Shown one piece after another: positions 32,010 through 40,945 of a DNA stretch of 48,082 bases. The stretch's first letter is position 1, and every line of letters begins with the position of its first letter. The stretch lies in assembly GCA_019694555.1 (NCBI GenBank), contig JAIBBS010000047.1, forward strand, positions 1 to 48,082, in the 5' to 3' direction. The notes below the pieces were generated by a model that had not been told where the DNA came from, did no database searches, and worked only from the letters and a program-made list of their open reading frames with translations. A program made the translations under genes and the position numbers. Source of the stretch: Nannocystaceae bacterium (GTDB lineage Bacteria > Myxococcota_A > Polyangia > Nannocystales > Nannocystaceae).

Positions 32010-33132
32010 CGTGCACCCGATCCGCGCGCGACCGCTCGCGCAGCAGTGTGAAGCCGCGGCGCGCGGTCGTCCGCAGCGTCTGCAGCGGCGCACCCGCGAG
32101 CGCGGGATAGGCCTCGCACGCCGAGAAGCAGCCGCCGCACGCGAGCCGCTCGATGTCCGCGCGCGCGCGCAGGGTCGCGGCCGCGTGCCACAGCGCGACC
32201 ACGTCGTGCTCGCGCACGTTGCCCAGCGGCCGGTCGTACAGGTGGCACGGGTACAGCTCGCCCTCGGGCGAGACGAACAGCGTGCTGCGCAGGGCCTGGC
32301 AGCGCACGCCCGAGGGCTCGCCGCGCTGCGTGAACGCCAGGTTCACGAGGTAGATCGACTCCATCAGCTCGGGCAGCGATCGCGGGACCCCGCGCGCGAA
32401 CACGTGCGCGCCGACGTCGTCCACCGCCACCCGCAGCGGCGCCGCGGCGGCGTTGTCGTAGAAGTGCGGCGAGATCTGCATCGCGTTGAGGTGCCAGCGC
32501 GCGCGCGGCAGCCCCGGCAGCGCCTCGCGCAGCGCCGCCCAGGTCGCCGACAGCTGCTCGGCATTGTCGCGCGTGATGGTGGTGCCGACGTGCACGTCGA
32601 TGCCCGCCGCGCGCAGCCCCGTGGCGGTCGCGACCGCACGCGCGAAGGCTCCCGGCACACCGCGGATGCGATCGTGCAGCGCCGCGGGGCCGTCGATGCT
32701 GACCGTGACGATGAGCTCCACCGCGCCGGGCAGGCGCCGCCGCAGCGCCACCGTCTGCGCGAGCACGCGCTCGGTGAACCAGCCGTTGGTCTGGAAGTGC
32801 AGCACGCCCAGCCGCGGCGCCCGTGTCGCGACGGCCTCGAAGATCTGCGGCAGGTCGCGGCGCAGGAACGGCTCACCACCGGTCAGATCGAGCCAGCGCA
32901 GCCCCGGGCCCAGCCGTGCCAGCAGCGCGTCGATCTCCGCCGCGGTCAGCTCGCCGTCGGCCGGCCGCGCCCAGGTGCGGCACATCGTGCAGCGCAGGTT
33001 GCAGCGCCGGGTCAGATCGAGCACCACGCGCGTGGGCAGCCCCGGCCGTCGCACCCACGTCTGCGCGAGGCCGGCGACCAGCCGCGCGCGCGCGAGCAGG
33101 CCGGGTCCGGGTCGCGCGGGTGCCGTGGCCAC
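32002..33132 (-). CDS. Radical SAM/SPASM-domain protein (C)
   Basis: The 376-residue protein has a radical SAM cluster motif C44-x3-C48-x2-C51, GGEP near residue 85, and a C-terminal SPASM-like region with conserved Cys (GVRCQALR, PEGELYPCHLY, LACGGCFSACEAYP) for auxiliary clusters. SPASM proteins include maturases of ribosomal peptides and anaerobic sulfatase activators. It is the first gene of the six-gene operon and starts at GTG 33132. The spacing CX2CX3C near the end differs from CX2CX5C in the other three proteins, so it is a separate subfamily. Confidence 0.88.
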   Translation of the reverse strand: MATAPARPGPGLLARARLVAGLAQTWVRRPGLPTRVVLDLTRRCNLRCTMCRTWARPADGELTAAEIDALLARLGPGLRWLDLTGGEPFLRRDLPQIFEAVATRAPRLGVLHFQTNGWFTERVLAQTVALRRRLPGAVELIVTVSIDGPAALHDRIRGVPGAFARAVATATGLRAAGIDVHVGTTITRDNAEQLSATWAALREALPGLPRARWHLNAMQISPHFYDNAAAAPLRVAVDDVGAHVFARGVPRSLPELMESIYLVNLAFTQRGEPSGVRCQALRSTLFVSPEGELYPCHLYDRPLGNVREHDVVALWHAAATLRARADIERLACGGCFSACEAYPALAGAPLQTLRTTARRGFTLLRERSRADRVHDG

Positions 33133-33179
33133 GCGCCGATGATAGCGCGCGAGCGCCCGTGGTAGCCTCGGACGGTTCC

Positions 33180-34136
33180 ATGGCCGAGCCGCCGCGGCGC
33201 GTGTTGGTGACCGGTGCCGACGGCTTCATCGGCTCGCACCTGGTCGAGCGACTGCTCGACGCGGGCCACGAGGTCACCGCGGTCGTGCGCGCGAGCTCGA
33301 CCGTGGGCACCAGCGAGCTGCGCCTGCGCAACCTCGCGCCGGTGCGCGAACGGCTCGCCGGGGTCGTCGCGCTCGACATCGCCTCGGCCGACGCGGTCGC
33401 GCGCATGGCCGAGTGCGCGCCGCAGTGGGTGTTCCACCTCGCAGCCGAGGCCTTCGTCGAGCGCTCGTTCACGCAGCCGCACGAGGTGCTGCGCACCAAC
33501 CTGGGCGGGACCATGAACGTGCTGCAGCTGGCGCGGCAGTGCGGCTCGATCGAGCGCACGATCGTGACCTCCTCGAGCGAGGTCTACGGCACCGCGCAGC
33601 GCGAGCGCATCGACGAGCAGCATCCGCTCGAGCCGACCTCGCCGTATGCGGCGTCGAAGCTGGCGGCCGACCGCATGGCCGCCGCGTTCGTGCACACCTG
33701 GTCGCTGCCGCTGGTGATCGTGCGTCCGTTCAACTGCTACGGCCCGCGCCACGTCTACGACGTGATCCCGCGCTTCATCGCGCGCGCGCTCGCGGGCGAA
33801 CCGCTGCGGATCTTCGGCGACGGCCGGCAGTCGCGCGACTTCACCTACGTCGACGACATGGTCGCGGCGTTCGAGCTCGCGGCGGCCCACCCCGACGCGC
33901 TCGGACGCGCGATCAACTTCGGCAGCGGCGAGGCGGTGTCGATCGCCGAGCTCGCGCGCACGATCATCGAGCTGACCGGGTCGCGCTCCGCGATCGAGCA
34001 TGCGCCGCCACGCGCGGCCGAGGTCGCGCGACTGTGCTGCGACGCCTCGCGCGCGCACGCGCTGGGCTGGCGCGCCCGCGTGCCGCTGGAGGACGGCCTG
34101 CGCCGCAACATCGCATGGGCGCGGGAGCACGGCTGA
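33180..34136 (+). CDS. NAD-dependent epimerase/dehydratase (nucleotide-sugar)
   Basis: This 318-residue extended SDR has the Rossmann motif GADGFIGSHL (near 12-21), the catalytic Ser-Ser-Ser and SPYAASK (Tyr-x3-Lys) segments, and RPFNCYGPRH, as in GDP-mannose 4,6-dehydratases and UDP-glucose epimerases. These enzymes interconvert or dehydrate the sugar of a nucleotide sugar. The gene begins a plus-strand operon divergent from the radical SAM operon across only 47 bases, so the promoters must overlap. The product nucleotide sugar probably feeds the neighbouring glycosyltransferases. Confidence 0.92.
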   Translation: MAEPPRRVLVTGADGFIGSHLVERLLDAGHEVTAVVRASSTVGTSELRLRNLAPVRERLAGVVALDIASADAVARMAECAPQWVFHLAAEAFVERSFTQPHEVLRTNLGGTMNVLQLARQCGSIERTIVTSSSEVYGTAQRERIDEQHPLEPTSPYAASKLAADRMAAAFVHTWSLPLVIVRPFNCYGPRHVYDVIPRFIARALAGEPLRIFGDGRQSRDFTYVDDMVAAFELAAAHPDALGRAINFGSGEAVSIAELARTIIELTGSRSAIEHAPPRAAEVARLCCDASRAHALGWRARVPLEDGLRRNIAWAREHG

Positions 34137-35743
34137 TGCGCTGGCGCCCGGCGGCGCCGTGGGTGTGGGCTGCGACCGCGGCGTTCGTGGTCGCGGGCTG
34201 GATCGAGGTCGTGCGCGGTCGCTGGCTGCACGACGAGGGGCTGCTGACGTATCACTTCGCCGCGCTGGCGTGGTCGGAGCCGACCGCGACGCTGCTGCTG
34301 CAGAAGAGCCGGCCGCCGATCTCCGCGCTTTTCGCCCCGTTCGCGGCGCTGGGCTTCGACGCGTTCGCGCTCGCGCACGTGCTGCTGGCCGCGGCCGCGA
34401 TCCCTGCCCTCGCCGCGATCGCGCGCCGGCTCGAGCATCGCTGGCCGAGCCTGCCCGCGGTGGTGCTCGCGAGCTCGCCGCTGTACTTCGGCGCCGCGGT
34501 CGCGGGCGTGTCGAACAGCGACGGCGTCGCGTTGGCGGTGATCGCCACGTGGCTGTGGTTCGTGCGCGGCCGCGTGCGCTGGGGCTGCGCGCTGCTGGGC
34601 GCGCTGCCGTGGGTACGGGCCGAGCTCGCGCCGCTGTCGGCGCTGCTGCTGCTGGTCGCGCTGCGCGAGCATCGCTGGCGCGCGCTGCAGGGCGCGCTGG
34701 CGTTCCCGCTGGGCTACGCGCTGGTCGGCGCGATCGTCCACGCCGACCTGCTGTGGTGGGCCCACTTCCCACCGGCGCTGCCCGAGCCCATGGCCGACAA
34801 TCCCTACTGGGCGCACCACGACGGACGCATCGACACCGCGACCATCGTCGCGAGCCTGGTGGCGCTGACGCCCGCGTGCGTGCTCGCGGTGCCGATCACC
34901 CGCGCACGCATGCCCGCGGTGCAGTGGGCGTGGCTGTGCTTCGCGGCGCTCGAGCTCGGCGTGCTGCTGGCGCTGCCGCGCTGGCGCGTGTTCAACTTCG
35001 ATCTGTCGCCGCGCTACCTGTTGCCGGTGTTGCCCGCGCTTGCGCTGGGCATCGGGTGGCGCGCGCAGGCCCTGGGCGAGACCGACTCGCGCGCGGCTCG
35101 GCTGCTCGAGGTCGGGTTGCTGGCGGGCGCGACGGTGGCCGCCCACGCCGCGACCGTCGCGGGCGCGCCACCGGCGGGGCTGGTCGCGGTGGCGGTGTGC
35201 GCGGCCGTGATCGCGCTCGCGCGCGCGGGCGCGCTCGGGCCCGCGCGCGCGCTGCTGCTCGCACTGCTCGTGGTGGCACCGTGGGGCTTCGGCGACGGCG
35301 TGCGCCTGCGACGGGACCGCGAGGCGCCGGAGCTGGCCGAGATCCTCGCACGCTTGCGCGAGGACCCGGGGCTGCACGAGCGACCGATCTACACCAACGT
35401 GCCGCTGTTGGCGGCGGCGGTGCAGCGCGAGCCGTTGCCGCTGGGCCGCGTGCACTACCTCGTGCAGGCCGATCAGCTGCACGAGCTGGTCGCCCTCAGC
35501 AACCCCGACAACGGCCAGCGCCAGCGCCTGCTGGCCGCGCTGCAGCGCGATTTCTACGGCACGCCGGTGTTCCCCGACGCGCTCGCGCCCGAGCAGCTGC
35601 CCGACGACGCGGTGCTCGTGCTGGTCGACGACGCGCGGCTGTCGCTGGTGATGCCGCCCGAGCGCTGGGACGACGCGTTGGTCGTGCGCAGCGGCAGCGC
35701 GCGGCTGCGCATCGCCGAGCTGCGATCGCGGGGGCGCCGATGA
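34136..35743 (+). CDS. Polytopic membrane glycosyltransferase (GT-C, PMT/ArnT-like)
   Basis: The 535-residue protein has about ten predicted membrane helices up to residue 400 and an extracytoplasmic C-terminal domain (about 405-535). The N-terminal WLHDEGLLTYHFAAL loop carries the acidic residues (Asp-Glu) typical of lipid-linked-sugar-using GT-C enzymes. These add sugars from polyprenyl phosphate to proteins or glycans on the outer face of the inner membrane. The ATG overlaps the epimerase stop (TGATG) and its stop overlaps the next gene (ATGA). Its donor may be made by the family 2 enzyme at 30376. Confidence 0.85.
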   Translation: MRWRPAAPWVWAATAAFVVAGWIEVVRGRWLHDEGLLTYHFAALAWSEPTATLLLQKSRPPISALFAPFAALGFDAFALAHVLLAAAAIPALAAIARRLEHRWPSLPAVVLASSPLYFGAAVAGVSNSDGVALAVIATWLWFVRGRVRWGCALLGALPWVRAELAPLSALLLLVALREHRWRALQGALAFPLGYALVGAIVHADLLWWAHFPPALPEPMADNPYWAHHDGRIDTATIVASLVALTPACVLAVPITRARMPAVQWAWLCFAALELGVLLALPRWRVFNFDLSPRYLLPVLPALALGIGWRAQALGETDSRAARLLEVGLLAGATVAAHAATVAGAPPAGLVAVAVCAAVIALARAGALGPARALLLALLVVAPWGFGDGVRLRRDREAPELAEILARLREDPGLHERPIYTNVPLLAAAVQREPLPLGRVHYLVQADQLHELVALSNPDNGQRQRLLAALQRDFYGTPVFPDALAPEQLPDDAVLVLVDDARLSLVMPPERWDDALVVRSGSARLRIAELRSRGRR

Positions 35744-36162
35744 GTCCGCGGCTGCTGGCCGCGGCGCCCGCGGCCGCGATCGCAGTGATCGCGGCGACGC
35801 TGGCGATCCTTGCGATCCTTGCGACCCCGACGCGACCGGCGACACCGCCGGCGGTCGCGGCCTCGGGCCCGGTCGCCGCGCTCGACGGTCTCGCGCCCGG
35901 CGATCGCCTCGCGGGTTGGCGCGTGGTCGCGATCACGCCCACGCTCGACGGCGGTCACGACGTGGCGCTGCAACGCGACGAGCTGCGCTTCGTGTTCACG
36001 GTGGTGGCGCTGGGCGTGCGCAGCGACAACCCACCCTTTTCCGACCGCCACCACGCGCTGTACTACGGCCACGCGACGCCGGCCGGGCGAGAGATCCCAG
36101 CCGGCGCGCTGCGGGCGATCAGTGCGGAGCTGCTGCGCCGACTCGCACGCGCACAGCCGTGA
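35740..36162 (+). CDS. Small exported protein, paralogue of the 37194 gene
   Basis: The 140-residue product has an N-terminal membrane helix or uncleaved signal (about 5-28), a Pro/Ala-rich linker, then a domain of about 95 residues. This includes LAPGDRLAGWRVVAI, LRFVFTVVALG and a His pair in DRHHALYYGH. The domain aligns along its length with the protein at 37194-37682 (LPEGERI...VTVVAVHP, RFQVDVLA, LALFVANHGDG, ALAERLARL), so they are distant paralogues. It is coupled to the glycosyltransferase by ATGA and converges on the radical SAM D gene. Function is unknown, and it could be a substrate or accessory factor. Confidence 0.75.
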   Translation: MSPRLLAAAPAAAIAVIAATLAILAILATPTRPATPPAVAASGPVAALDGLAPGDRLAGWRVVAITPTLDGGHDVALQRDELRFVFTVVALGVRSDNPPFSDRHHALYYGHATPAGREIPAGALRAISAELLRRLARAQP

Positions 36163-37197
36163 TCACGCGCCGTCGGGACCGCGCTCGCGATCGTCGGGAT
36201 CGAGCAGGTCCGGGAACAGCGGCTTGGCATCGACCGGTGCGCGCGTGCGCTGCTCGTCGCGGCCCGGGCGTGGGCGCTCGGCGATCGGCAGCCGCGCGCG
36301 CGCCTGCGAGGCCGGCACCGGCGAGGCCGCGGCCTCGCCCAGGCCCACGAACATGCGCGCCAGCGCGTCGGACATCGGCGCGACCGCGGCCACGGCCTCG
36401 CGCGGACGCAGCTCGTCGCCGCCGAAGCGCGCGAGGTAGTACGCGTCGACGCCGGCACAGCCGTCGCGCGCGCGACAGCCGTCGCACGCCGCCGCGAACG
36501 CGCGGCTGCCCTCGTTGCGCGCGAGCGCAGCGAAGGGTCCCAGAAGGCACAGCGGTGCGCCTTCGATCGCCGCGGGCAGGCCCAGGCGGCGCGCGCGATC
36601 CAACGCATGCAACGCGAACGGCAGCGCGAGGGCCAACCGCGGCAGCACGCGATCGAACGCCGCTGCCGCGCGCCCGCGGGCGTGCGGCAGCGTCACCGTC
36701 CACGCCGCCACGCCGAGGCGCTCGAGCAGCGGCGGCAGCTCGGCGATCACGCGGAAGTTCGAGCGCGTCAGCACCGTGGTCGCGACCACCGTGACGCCGC
36801 GCGCACGCAGGCCCGTGGCCGTCGCGCTCGCGGCCGCGAAGCTGCCGGCGCGGCCGGTGTGGAAGTCGTGCACGTCGGCGCGCGCGCCGTGGATCGAAAG
36901 GTGTGCGTCGCTCAGGCCCGCGTCACACACCGCCGCGCGCAGCGAGGCCTGCGCGAGCGCCCAGCCGTTGGTCTGCACGCCGACCGCGACGAAGCCCAGC
37001 GCCCGCGCGGCCGCGACGTGCTCGGACAGACGCGCCGACGGCAGCGACGGCTCGCCGCCGACGAAGCTCACCTCGTCGTGCCCGGCCGCGCGCGCATCCT
37101 CGAGCGTCCGCGCAGCCGACCACACGATGCCGTGCTGCGCGCAGAAGCAGCACGCGTGGTCGCAGGTCTCGCCGATGCGAACCGCCGCGCGCGTCAC
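36163..37197 (-). CDS. Radical SAM protein (D)
   Basis: This 344-residue radical SAM protein has C12-x3-C16-x2-C19, GGEP at 47-50, and the later GAPLC plus CX2CX5C (ACDGCRARDGC) pattern shared with A and both halves of B. The SIHGARADVHDFH and AYYLARFGGDELRPRE segments match the same subfamily. The C-terminal 60 residues are charged and Pro/Ala-rich. GTG 37197 overlaps the stop of the small exported protein gene (GTGA), so the two products are made together. No other partner is encoded on that strand. Confidence 0.88.
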   Translation of the reverse strand: MTRAAVRIGETCDHACCFCAQHGIVWSAARTLEDARAAGHDEVSFVGGEPSLPSARLSEHVAAARALGFVAVGVQTNGWALAQASLRAAVCDAGLSDAHLSIHGARADVHDFHTGRAGSFAAASATATGLRARGVTVVATTVLTRSNFRVIAELPPLLERLGVAAWTVTLPHARGRAAAAFDRVLPRLALALPFALHALDRARRLGLPAAIEGAPLCLLGPFAALARNEGSRAFAAACDGCRARDGCAGVDAYYLARFGGDELRPREAVAAVAPMSDALARMFVGLGEAAASPVPASQARARLPIAERPRPGRDEQRTRAPVDAKPLFPDLLDPDDRERGPDGA

Positions 37198-37682
37198 GAC
37201 AGCGGCACGCCGAACGCCGCGCCGCGATGGTCGCGCTCGCGCTCGCGCATGGTCGACAACCGCGGCATGCCCGTGACGTCGAGCCGCGCGAGCCGCTCGG
37301 CCAGCGCCATCACACCCAGGCCCTGGTCCTCGTCGGTCGCGGTGCTGCCGTCGCCATGGTTGGCGACGAACAGCGCGAGCGTCTCGGTCTGCGCCACGCC
37401 GGCCGGCCCGGCGTCGTCGCGCGCGAGCACGTCGACCTGGAAGCGCGTGCCCGCGTCGGTGACGAGCACGATCGGGATCGCGCCGAACTGCGGCGGGTGG
37501 ACCGCGACGACGGTGACCGGACCGATGCGCTCGCCCTCGGGCAGCGGCGGCCAGGTCCCCCGTGCGTGGGATCGACGTGTCACCGCCATCACCAGTCCGG
37601 CGGCAGCGAGGGTGCTCGCAGCGATCGCGCCGACCACTTCGCGTCGACGCCACCACCGCGGTGCGCGCGGGGTCGAGGGCAT
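37194..37682 (-). CDS. Small exported protein coupled to radical SAM D
   Basis: The 162-residue product has an Arg/Trp-rich N-terminus, one membrane segment (about 17-33) and an exported domain of about 125 residues. The domain is beta-rich with RIGPVTVVAVHPPQ, RFQVDVLARDD, ETLALFVANHGDGS and EDQGLGVMALAERLARL. It is a distant paralogue of the protein at 35740. It overlaps radical SAM D by a GTGA junction, which is the main reason to think the two work together. No Cys is present, so thioether chemistry on this protein is unlikely. Confidence 0.78.
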   Translation of the reverse strand: MPSTPRAPRWWRRREVVGAIAASTLAAAGLVMAVTRRSHARGTWPPLPEGERIGPVTVVAVHPPQFGAIPIVLVTDAGTRFQVDVLARDDAGPAGVAQTETLALFVANHGDGSTATDEDQGLGVMALAERLARLDVTGMPRLSTMRERERDHRGAAFGVPLS

Positions 37683-37757
37683 GACGGCACGAGTATGCCA
37701 CGGGCACGCGCGGGCCCGCCAGCATGCGGTAGCGTGGTGCCGACGCGGGGGCCGAAG

Positions 37758-38990
37758 ATGAACGCCGGGAACGAGTCGAGGATGCGGGTGGCCGCGGCGG
37801 TGTGCGCGGCCGTGGTCGCAGCGTGTGGCGGCAGCGGCGGGGGCGAAGGCGCGAGCACGGGCAGCGAGAGCACCGGCTCGAGCGGCGGCAGCACCGGCAC
37901 GACCGCGTCCTCGGCGAGCTCGACTGGCGCGTCGACGACCGCGAGCACGACCGCGTCGAGCACCGCCACCACCGACACCGCCACCGACCCCACGCTGGGC
38001 GACTCGAGCTCGACCACCGGTGAGCCCGCCGAGCCCGCGGTGCACTGGGTCGGGCGCACCGACACCTCCGATCCCACGCGCACGCGCGTGGGCTGGTCGG
38101 GCGCAGGCTTCGTCGTGCGCTTCGATGGCACCGGCGCGTCGGTACGCATGGACGACCCGGCGCAGTTCTGGACCGTGGTGCTCGATGGCGTGGTGCAGCC
38201 GCGGCTGCAGACGCAGCCCGGCGAGCAGGACTACGCGCTGGCCACCGGCCTGCCCGCGGGCGAGCACGTGGTCGAGCTGTATCGCCGCACCGAGGGCAGC
38301 TTCGGCGCGACCTCGATCGTGTCGGTCGACCTCGAGGGCGAGCTGCTGGCGCCACCGCCGGTGACGCGCCGCATCGAGATCATCGGCGACTCGATCACCT
38401 GCGGCTACGGCGACGAGGGCGTCTCGCCGTGCAGCTTCAGCGCGGACACCGAGAACCACTACCTCACCTACGGCGCGGTCGCGGCGCGGGCGGTCGGCGC
38501 GGAGCTGCACACCGTCGCGTGGTCGGGCAAGGGCATCATCTACAACTACGGCGACGACACCTTCGAGCCGCTGCCCGAGGTGTACGCCCGCACGCTCGCC
38601 ACCGAGGACACCGCGTGGGACTTCAGCTGGCAGCCCGACGTGGTGCTGGTGAACCTCGGCACCAACGACTTCAGCACCGACAACGACCCCAGCGAGGTCC
38701 AGTTCGTCAGCGCGTACGGCGACTTCGCGGCGACGCTGCGCATCGACCATCCCGACGCGTTCATCCTGCTGTTGTCGCCGTCGCTGTACGGCGACGAGGC
38801 CACGATGGTCGACGGCTACCTGCAGCAGGTCGTCGATGGTCGCCACGACGCCGGTGATGCCGCGATCGACTGGGCCAACATCAACGTGCCGTGGGAGGGC
38901 TCGGGCTGCGATGGCCATCCCAACGTCGCGACCCACATGGGCATGGCCGACCAGCTCGTCGCCCAGCTGCAGACCCATCTGGGCTGGTGA
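37758..38990 (+). CDS. Secreted SGNH-hydrolase lipoprotein (carbohydrate esterase family 2-like)
   Basis: The 410-residue lipoprotein has a signal ending VVAAC (Cys23), a long Ser/Thr/Gly linker (25-90), and a beta-sandwich (about 95-200, typical of the N-terminal domain of CE2). The SGNH domain follows, with nucleophile Ser212 in GDSIT (210-214), NLGTNDFS as block III, and the catalytic His in CDGHPNVATH. CE2 enzymes remove acetyl groups from plant or microbial polysaccharides. The start is ATG 37758, with an in-frame ATG at 37782 as an alternative. It is divergent from the radical SAM D pair. Confidence 0.9.
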   Translation: MNAGNESRMRVAAAVCAAVVAACGGSGGGEGASTGSESTGSSGGSTGTTASSASSTGASTTASTTASSTATTDTATDPTLGDSSSTTGEPAEPAVHWVGRTDTSDPTRTRVGWSGAGFVVRFDGTGASVRMDDPAQFWTVVLDGVVQPRLQTQPGEQDYALATGLPAGEHVVELYRRTEGSFGATSIVSVDLEGELLAPPPVTRRIEIIGDSITCGYGDEGVSPCSFSADTENHYLTYGAVAARAVGAELHTVAWSGKGIIYNYGDDTFEPLPEVYARTLATEDTAWDFSWQPDVVLVNLGTNDFSTDNDPSEVQFVSAYGDFAATLRIDHPDAFILLLSPSLYGDEATMVDGYLQQVVDGRHDAGDAAIDWANINVPWEGSGCDGHPNVATHMGMADQLVAQLQTHLGW

Positions 38991-39127
38991 GCCGTCTCGG
39001 GACGAGGATCGGCCCTCGAACCGTCGGGGCCGGCGAGCATCTGTTTGTTCGTCCGCGGTGGGAACGTTCCGCCCGCGGCGGCACTCTTCGACCGCACACG
39101 TCGTCACCTCGTCGGGGGATTGTGACC

Positions 39128-40945
39128 ATGAAGACACCTCGGAGCCTCTCGATCCTGTTGCTGTGCGCCTGCGCGGCGCGGGGCCAGGACACCAAACCCA
39201 AGCCGCCCGACGCGGGCCGCGACGTCGCGCACGGCCACGCGCCCACGGTCGAGCTGGAGCGCGAGGCCAAGGGCCGCAGCGGCACCGCCACGCCGTTGCT
39301 GCAGGCGATGCAGGCCGAGGCCGCGCGCGCGAGCGCAGCGCTGGGCACCGACGGCAAGGCCAAACCCTACTACTTCGGCTATCGCGTGCACGAGGCCGAC
39401 GTCGCCGAGATCGTCGCGAGCCAGGGCGCGCTGGAGCTGTCGACCCGCGATCGCGAGCGCGTGCTCGACGTCGAGATGCGCGTCGGCGACCACCAGTTCG
39501 ACAACCACCACTGGCACCACCGCACCATGCCGGGCATGGGCCTGGATGCGCAGGTCGGCACGCGCAGCGCCAAGATGTGGGGCCACGCGCTGCCGGTGGA
39601 CGACGATCCCGGCGTGCTCGCGACCGGCCTGTGGGTCGCGACCGATCACGCCTACAAGAGTGCGGCCGCGGAGCTCGAGCACGCCAAGGCGCAGAAGCAG
39701 CTCGCAGCCAAGGCCGACGACGACGCGCCCGACTTCTCCAAGGAGACGCCGGTGCAATCGATCGAGGCCATCGGCACGCTCGACATCGACGCCAAGGCCT
39801 GGGAGCCGCGCATCCGCGAGCTGTCCGCGGCGCTGGGCAAACACGCCGGGCTCATCAGCAGCGAGGTGCGCCTGGTCGCGCTCGCCGACAACCGCTACTT
39901 CGTCAGCAACGACGGCAGCGTGGTGCAGAGCGGTCGCACGCACGTGCGGCTCATCTTCAGCGGCACCGCCAAGGCCGACGACGGCATGGACCTGTCGCAC
40001 GCCGACATCGTCGACGTCGCGGCCGTCGCCGACCTTCCGGATCAGGCCGCGCTGCTGCAGCGCGTCGACGCGCTGGCCAAGCAGCTGCAGGCCCTGCGCA
40101 AGGCCCCGGTGGCCGAGCCGTTCGTGGGCCCGGCGGTGCTCGAGGGCCGCGCCGCGGCGGTCTACTTCCACGAGGTCTTCGGCCACCGCGTCGAAGGCCA
40201 CCGCCAGGAGGACGAGTCCGAGGGCCAGACCTTCGCCGACAAGCTCGGCACCGCGGTGATGCCCGGCTTCATCGACGTCTACGACGACCCGACCATCGCG
40301 CGCATCGACGGCACGTTCCTCAACGGCCACTACCGCCATGACGACGAGGGCGTGCCGGCGAGCCGCGCGGCGCTGGTCGATCACGGCAAGCTGGTCGGCT
40401 TCCTCATGTCGCGCACGCCGACCAAGGAGCTGCGCCGCAGCAACGGCCACGGCCGTGCGCAGGCCGGCTCCGACGTGGTCGCGCGCCAGGGCAACCTCGT
40501 GGTCTCGCCCAGCGAGGGCCAGCCGCGCACGCAGCTGACCGAGCGCCTGCTCGATCTCGTGCGCACGCAGAAGCTGCCCTACGGCCTGCGCTTCGTGGAG
40601 ATCAGCGGCGGCGTCACCAACACCAGCCGCTACATGGCGCAGGCGTTCCAGGTCACGCCGGTGGTGGTGTTCCGCGTCTACCCCGACGGCCGCGAGGAGC
40701 TGGTGCGCGGCGTGACGCTCGAAGGCACGCCGCTGTCGTCGCTGACCAAGATCGTCGCCGCGGGGGACGAGTTCGAGGTGTTCAACGGCTTCTGCGGCGC
40801 CGAGTCGGGCTTCATCCCGGTCTCGGCCGCCTCACCGGCGCTGCTGCTGTCGCAGATCGAGGTCGCGCGCGCGCCCGCGGCCCAGGACAAACCGCCGCTG
40901 CTCGATCCCCCCACCGCCGCGCCGTCCACGGGAGGTGCCCGATGA
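39128..40945 (+). CDS. Exported TldD-family metalloprotease-like lipoprotein
   Basis: This 605-residue protein belongs to the TldD/PmbA (modulator of DNA gyrase) family and carries the zinc motif HExxxH at 348-353 (HEVFGH), followed by RVEGHRQE. TldD is normally a cytoplasmic peptidase partnered by TldE, and the pair trims peptides such as microcin B17 or CcdA. Here a signal with LLLCAC lipobox (Cys13 or 15) is present, implying envelope location. The N-terminal half (20-290) is longer than in E. coli TldD (481 residues). The next gene overlaps it by ATGA and is its TldE-like partner. GGGGA lies before ATG 39128. Confidence 0.88.
   Translation: MKTPRSLSILLLCACAARGQDTKPKPPDAGRDVAHGHAPTVELEREAKGRSGTATPLLQAMQAEAARASAALGTDGKAKPYYFGYRVHEADVAEIVASQGALELSTRDRERVLDVEMRVGDHQFDNHHWHHRTMPGMGLDAQVGTRSAKMWGHALPVDDDPGVLATGLWVATDHAYKSAAAELEHAKAQKQLAAKADDDAPDFSKETPVQSIEAIGTLDIDAKAWEPRIRELSAALGKHAGLISSEVRLVALADNRYFVSNDGSVVQSGRTHVRLIFSGTAKADDGMDLSHADIVDVAAVADLPDQAALLQRVDALAKQLQALRKAPVAEPFVGPAVLEGRAAAVYFHEVFGHRVEGHRQEDESEGQTFADKLGTAVMPGFIDVYDDPTIARIDGTFLNGHYRHDDEGVPASRAALVDHGKLVGFLMSRTPTKELRRSNGHGRAQAGSDVVARQGNLVVSPSEGQPRTQLTERLLDLVRTQKLPYGLRFVEISGGVTNTSRYMAQAFQVTPVVVFRVYPDGREELVRGVTLEGTPLSSLTKIVAAGDEFEVFNGFCGAESGFIPVSAASPALLLSQIEVARAPAAQDKPPLLDPPTAAPSTGGAR

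Noticed and set aside
26640..33132. RiPP precursor peptide between the radical SAM genes
   Set aside because: Gaps inside the operon are at most 25 bases and the flanking gaps are 47 and 75 bases; no small frame with a ribosome-binding site was seen.
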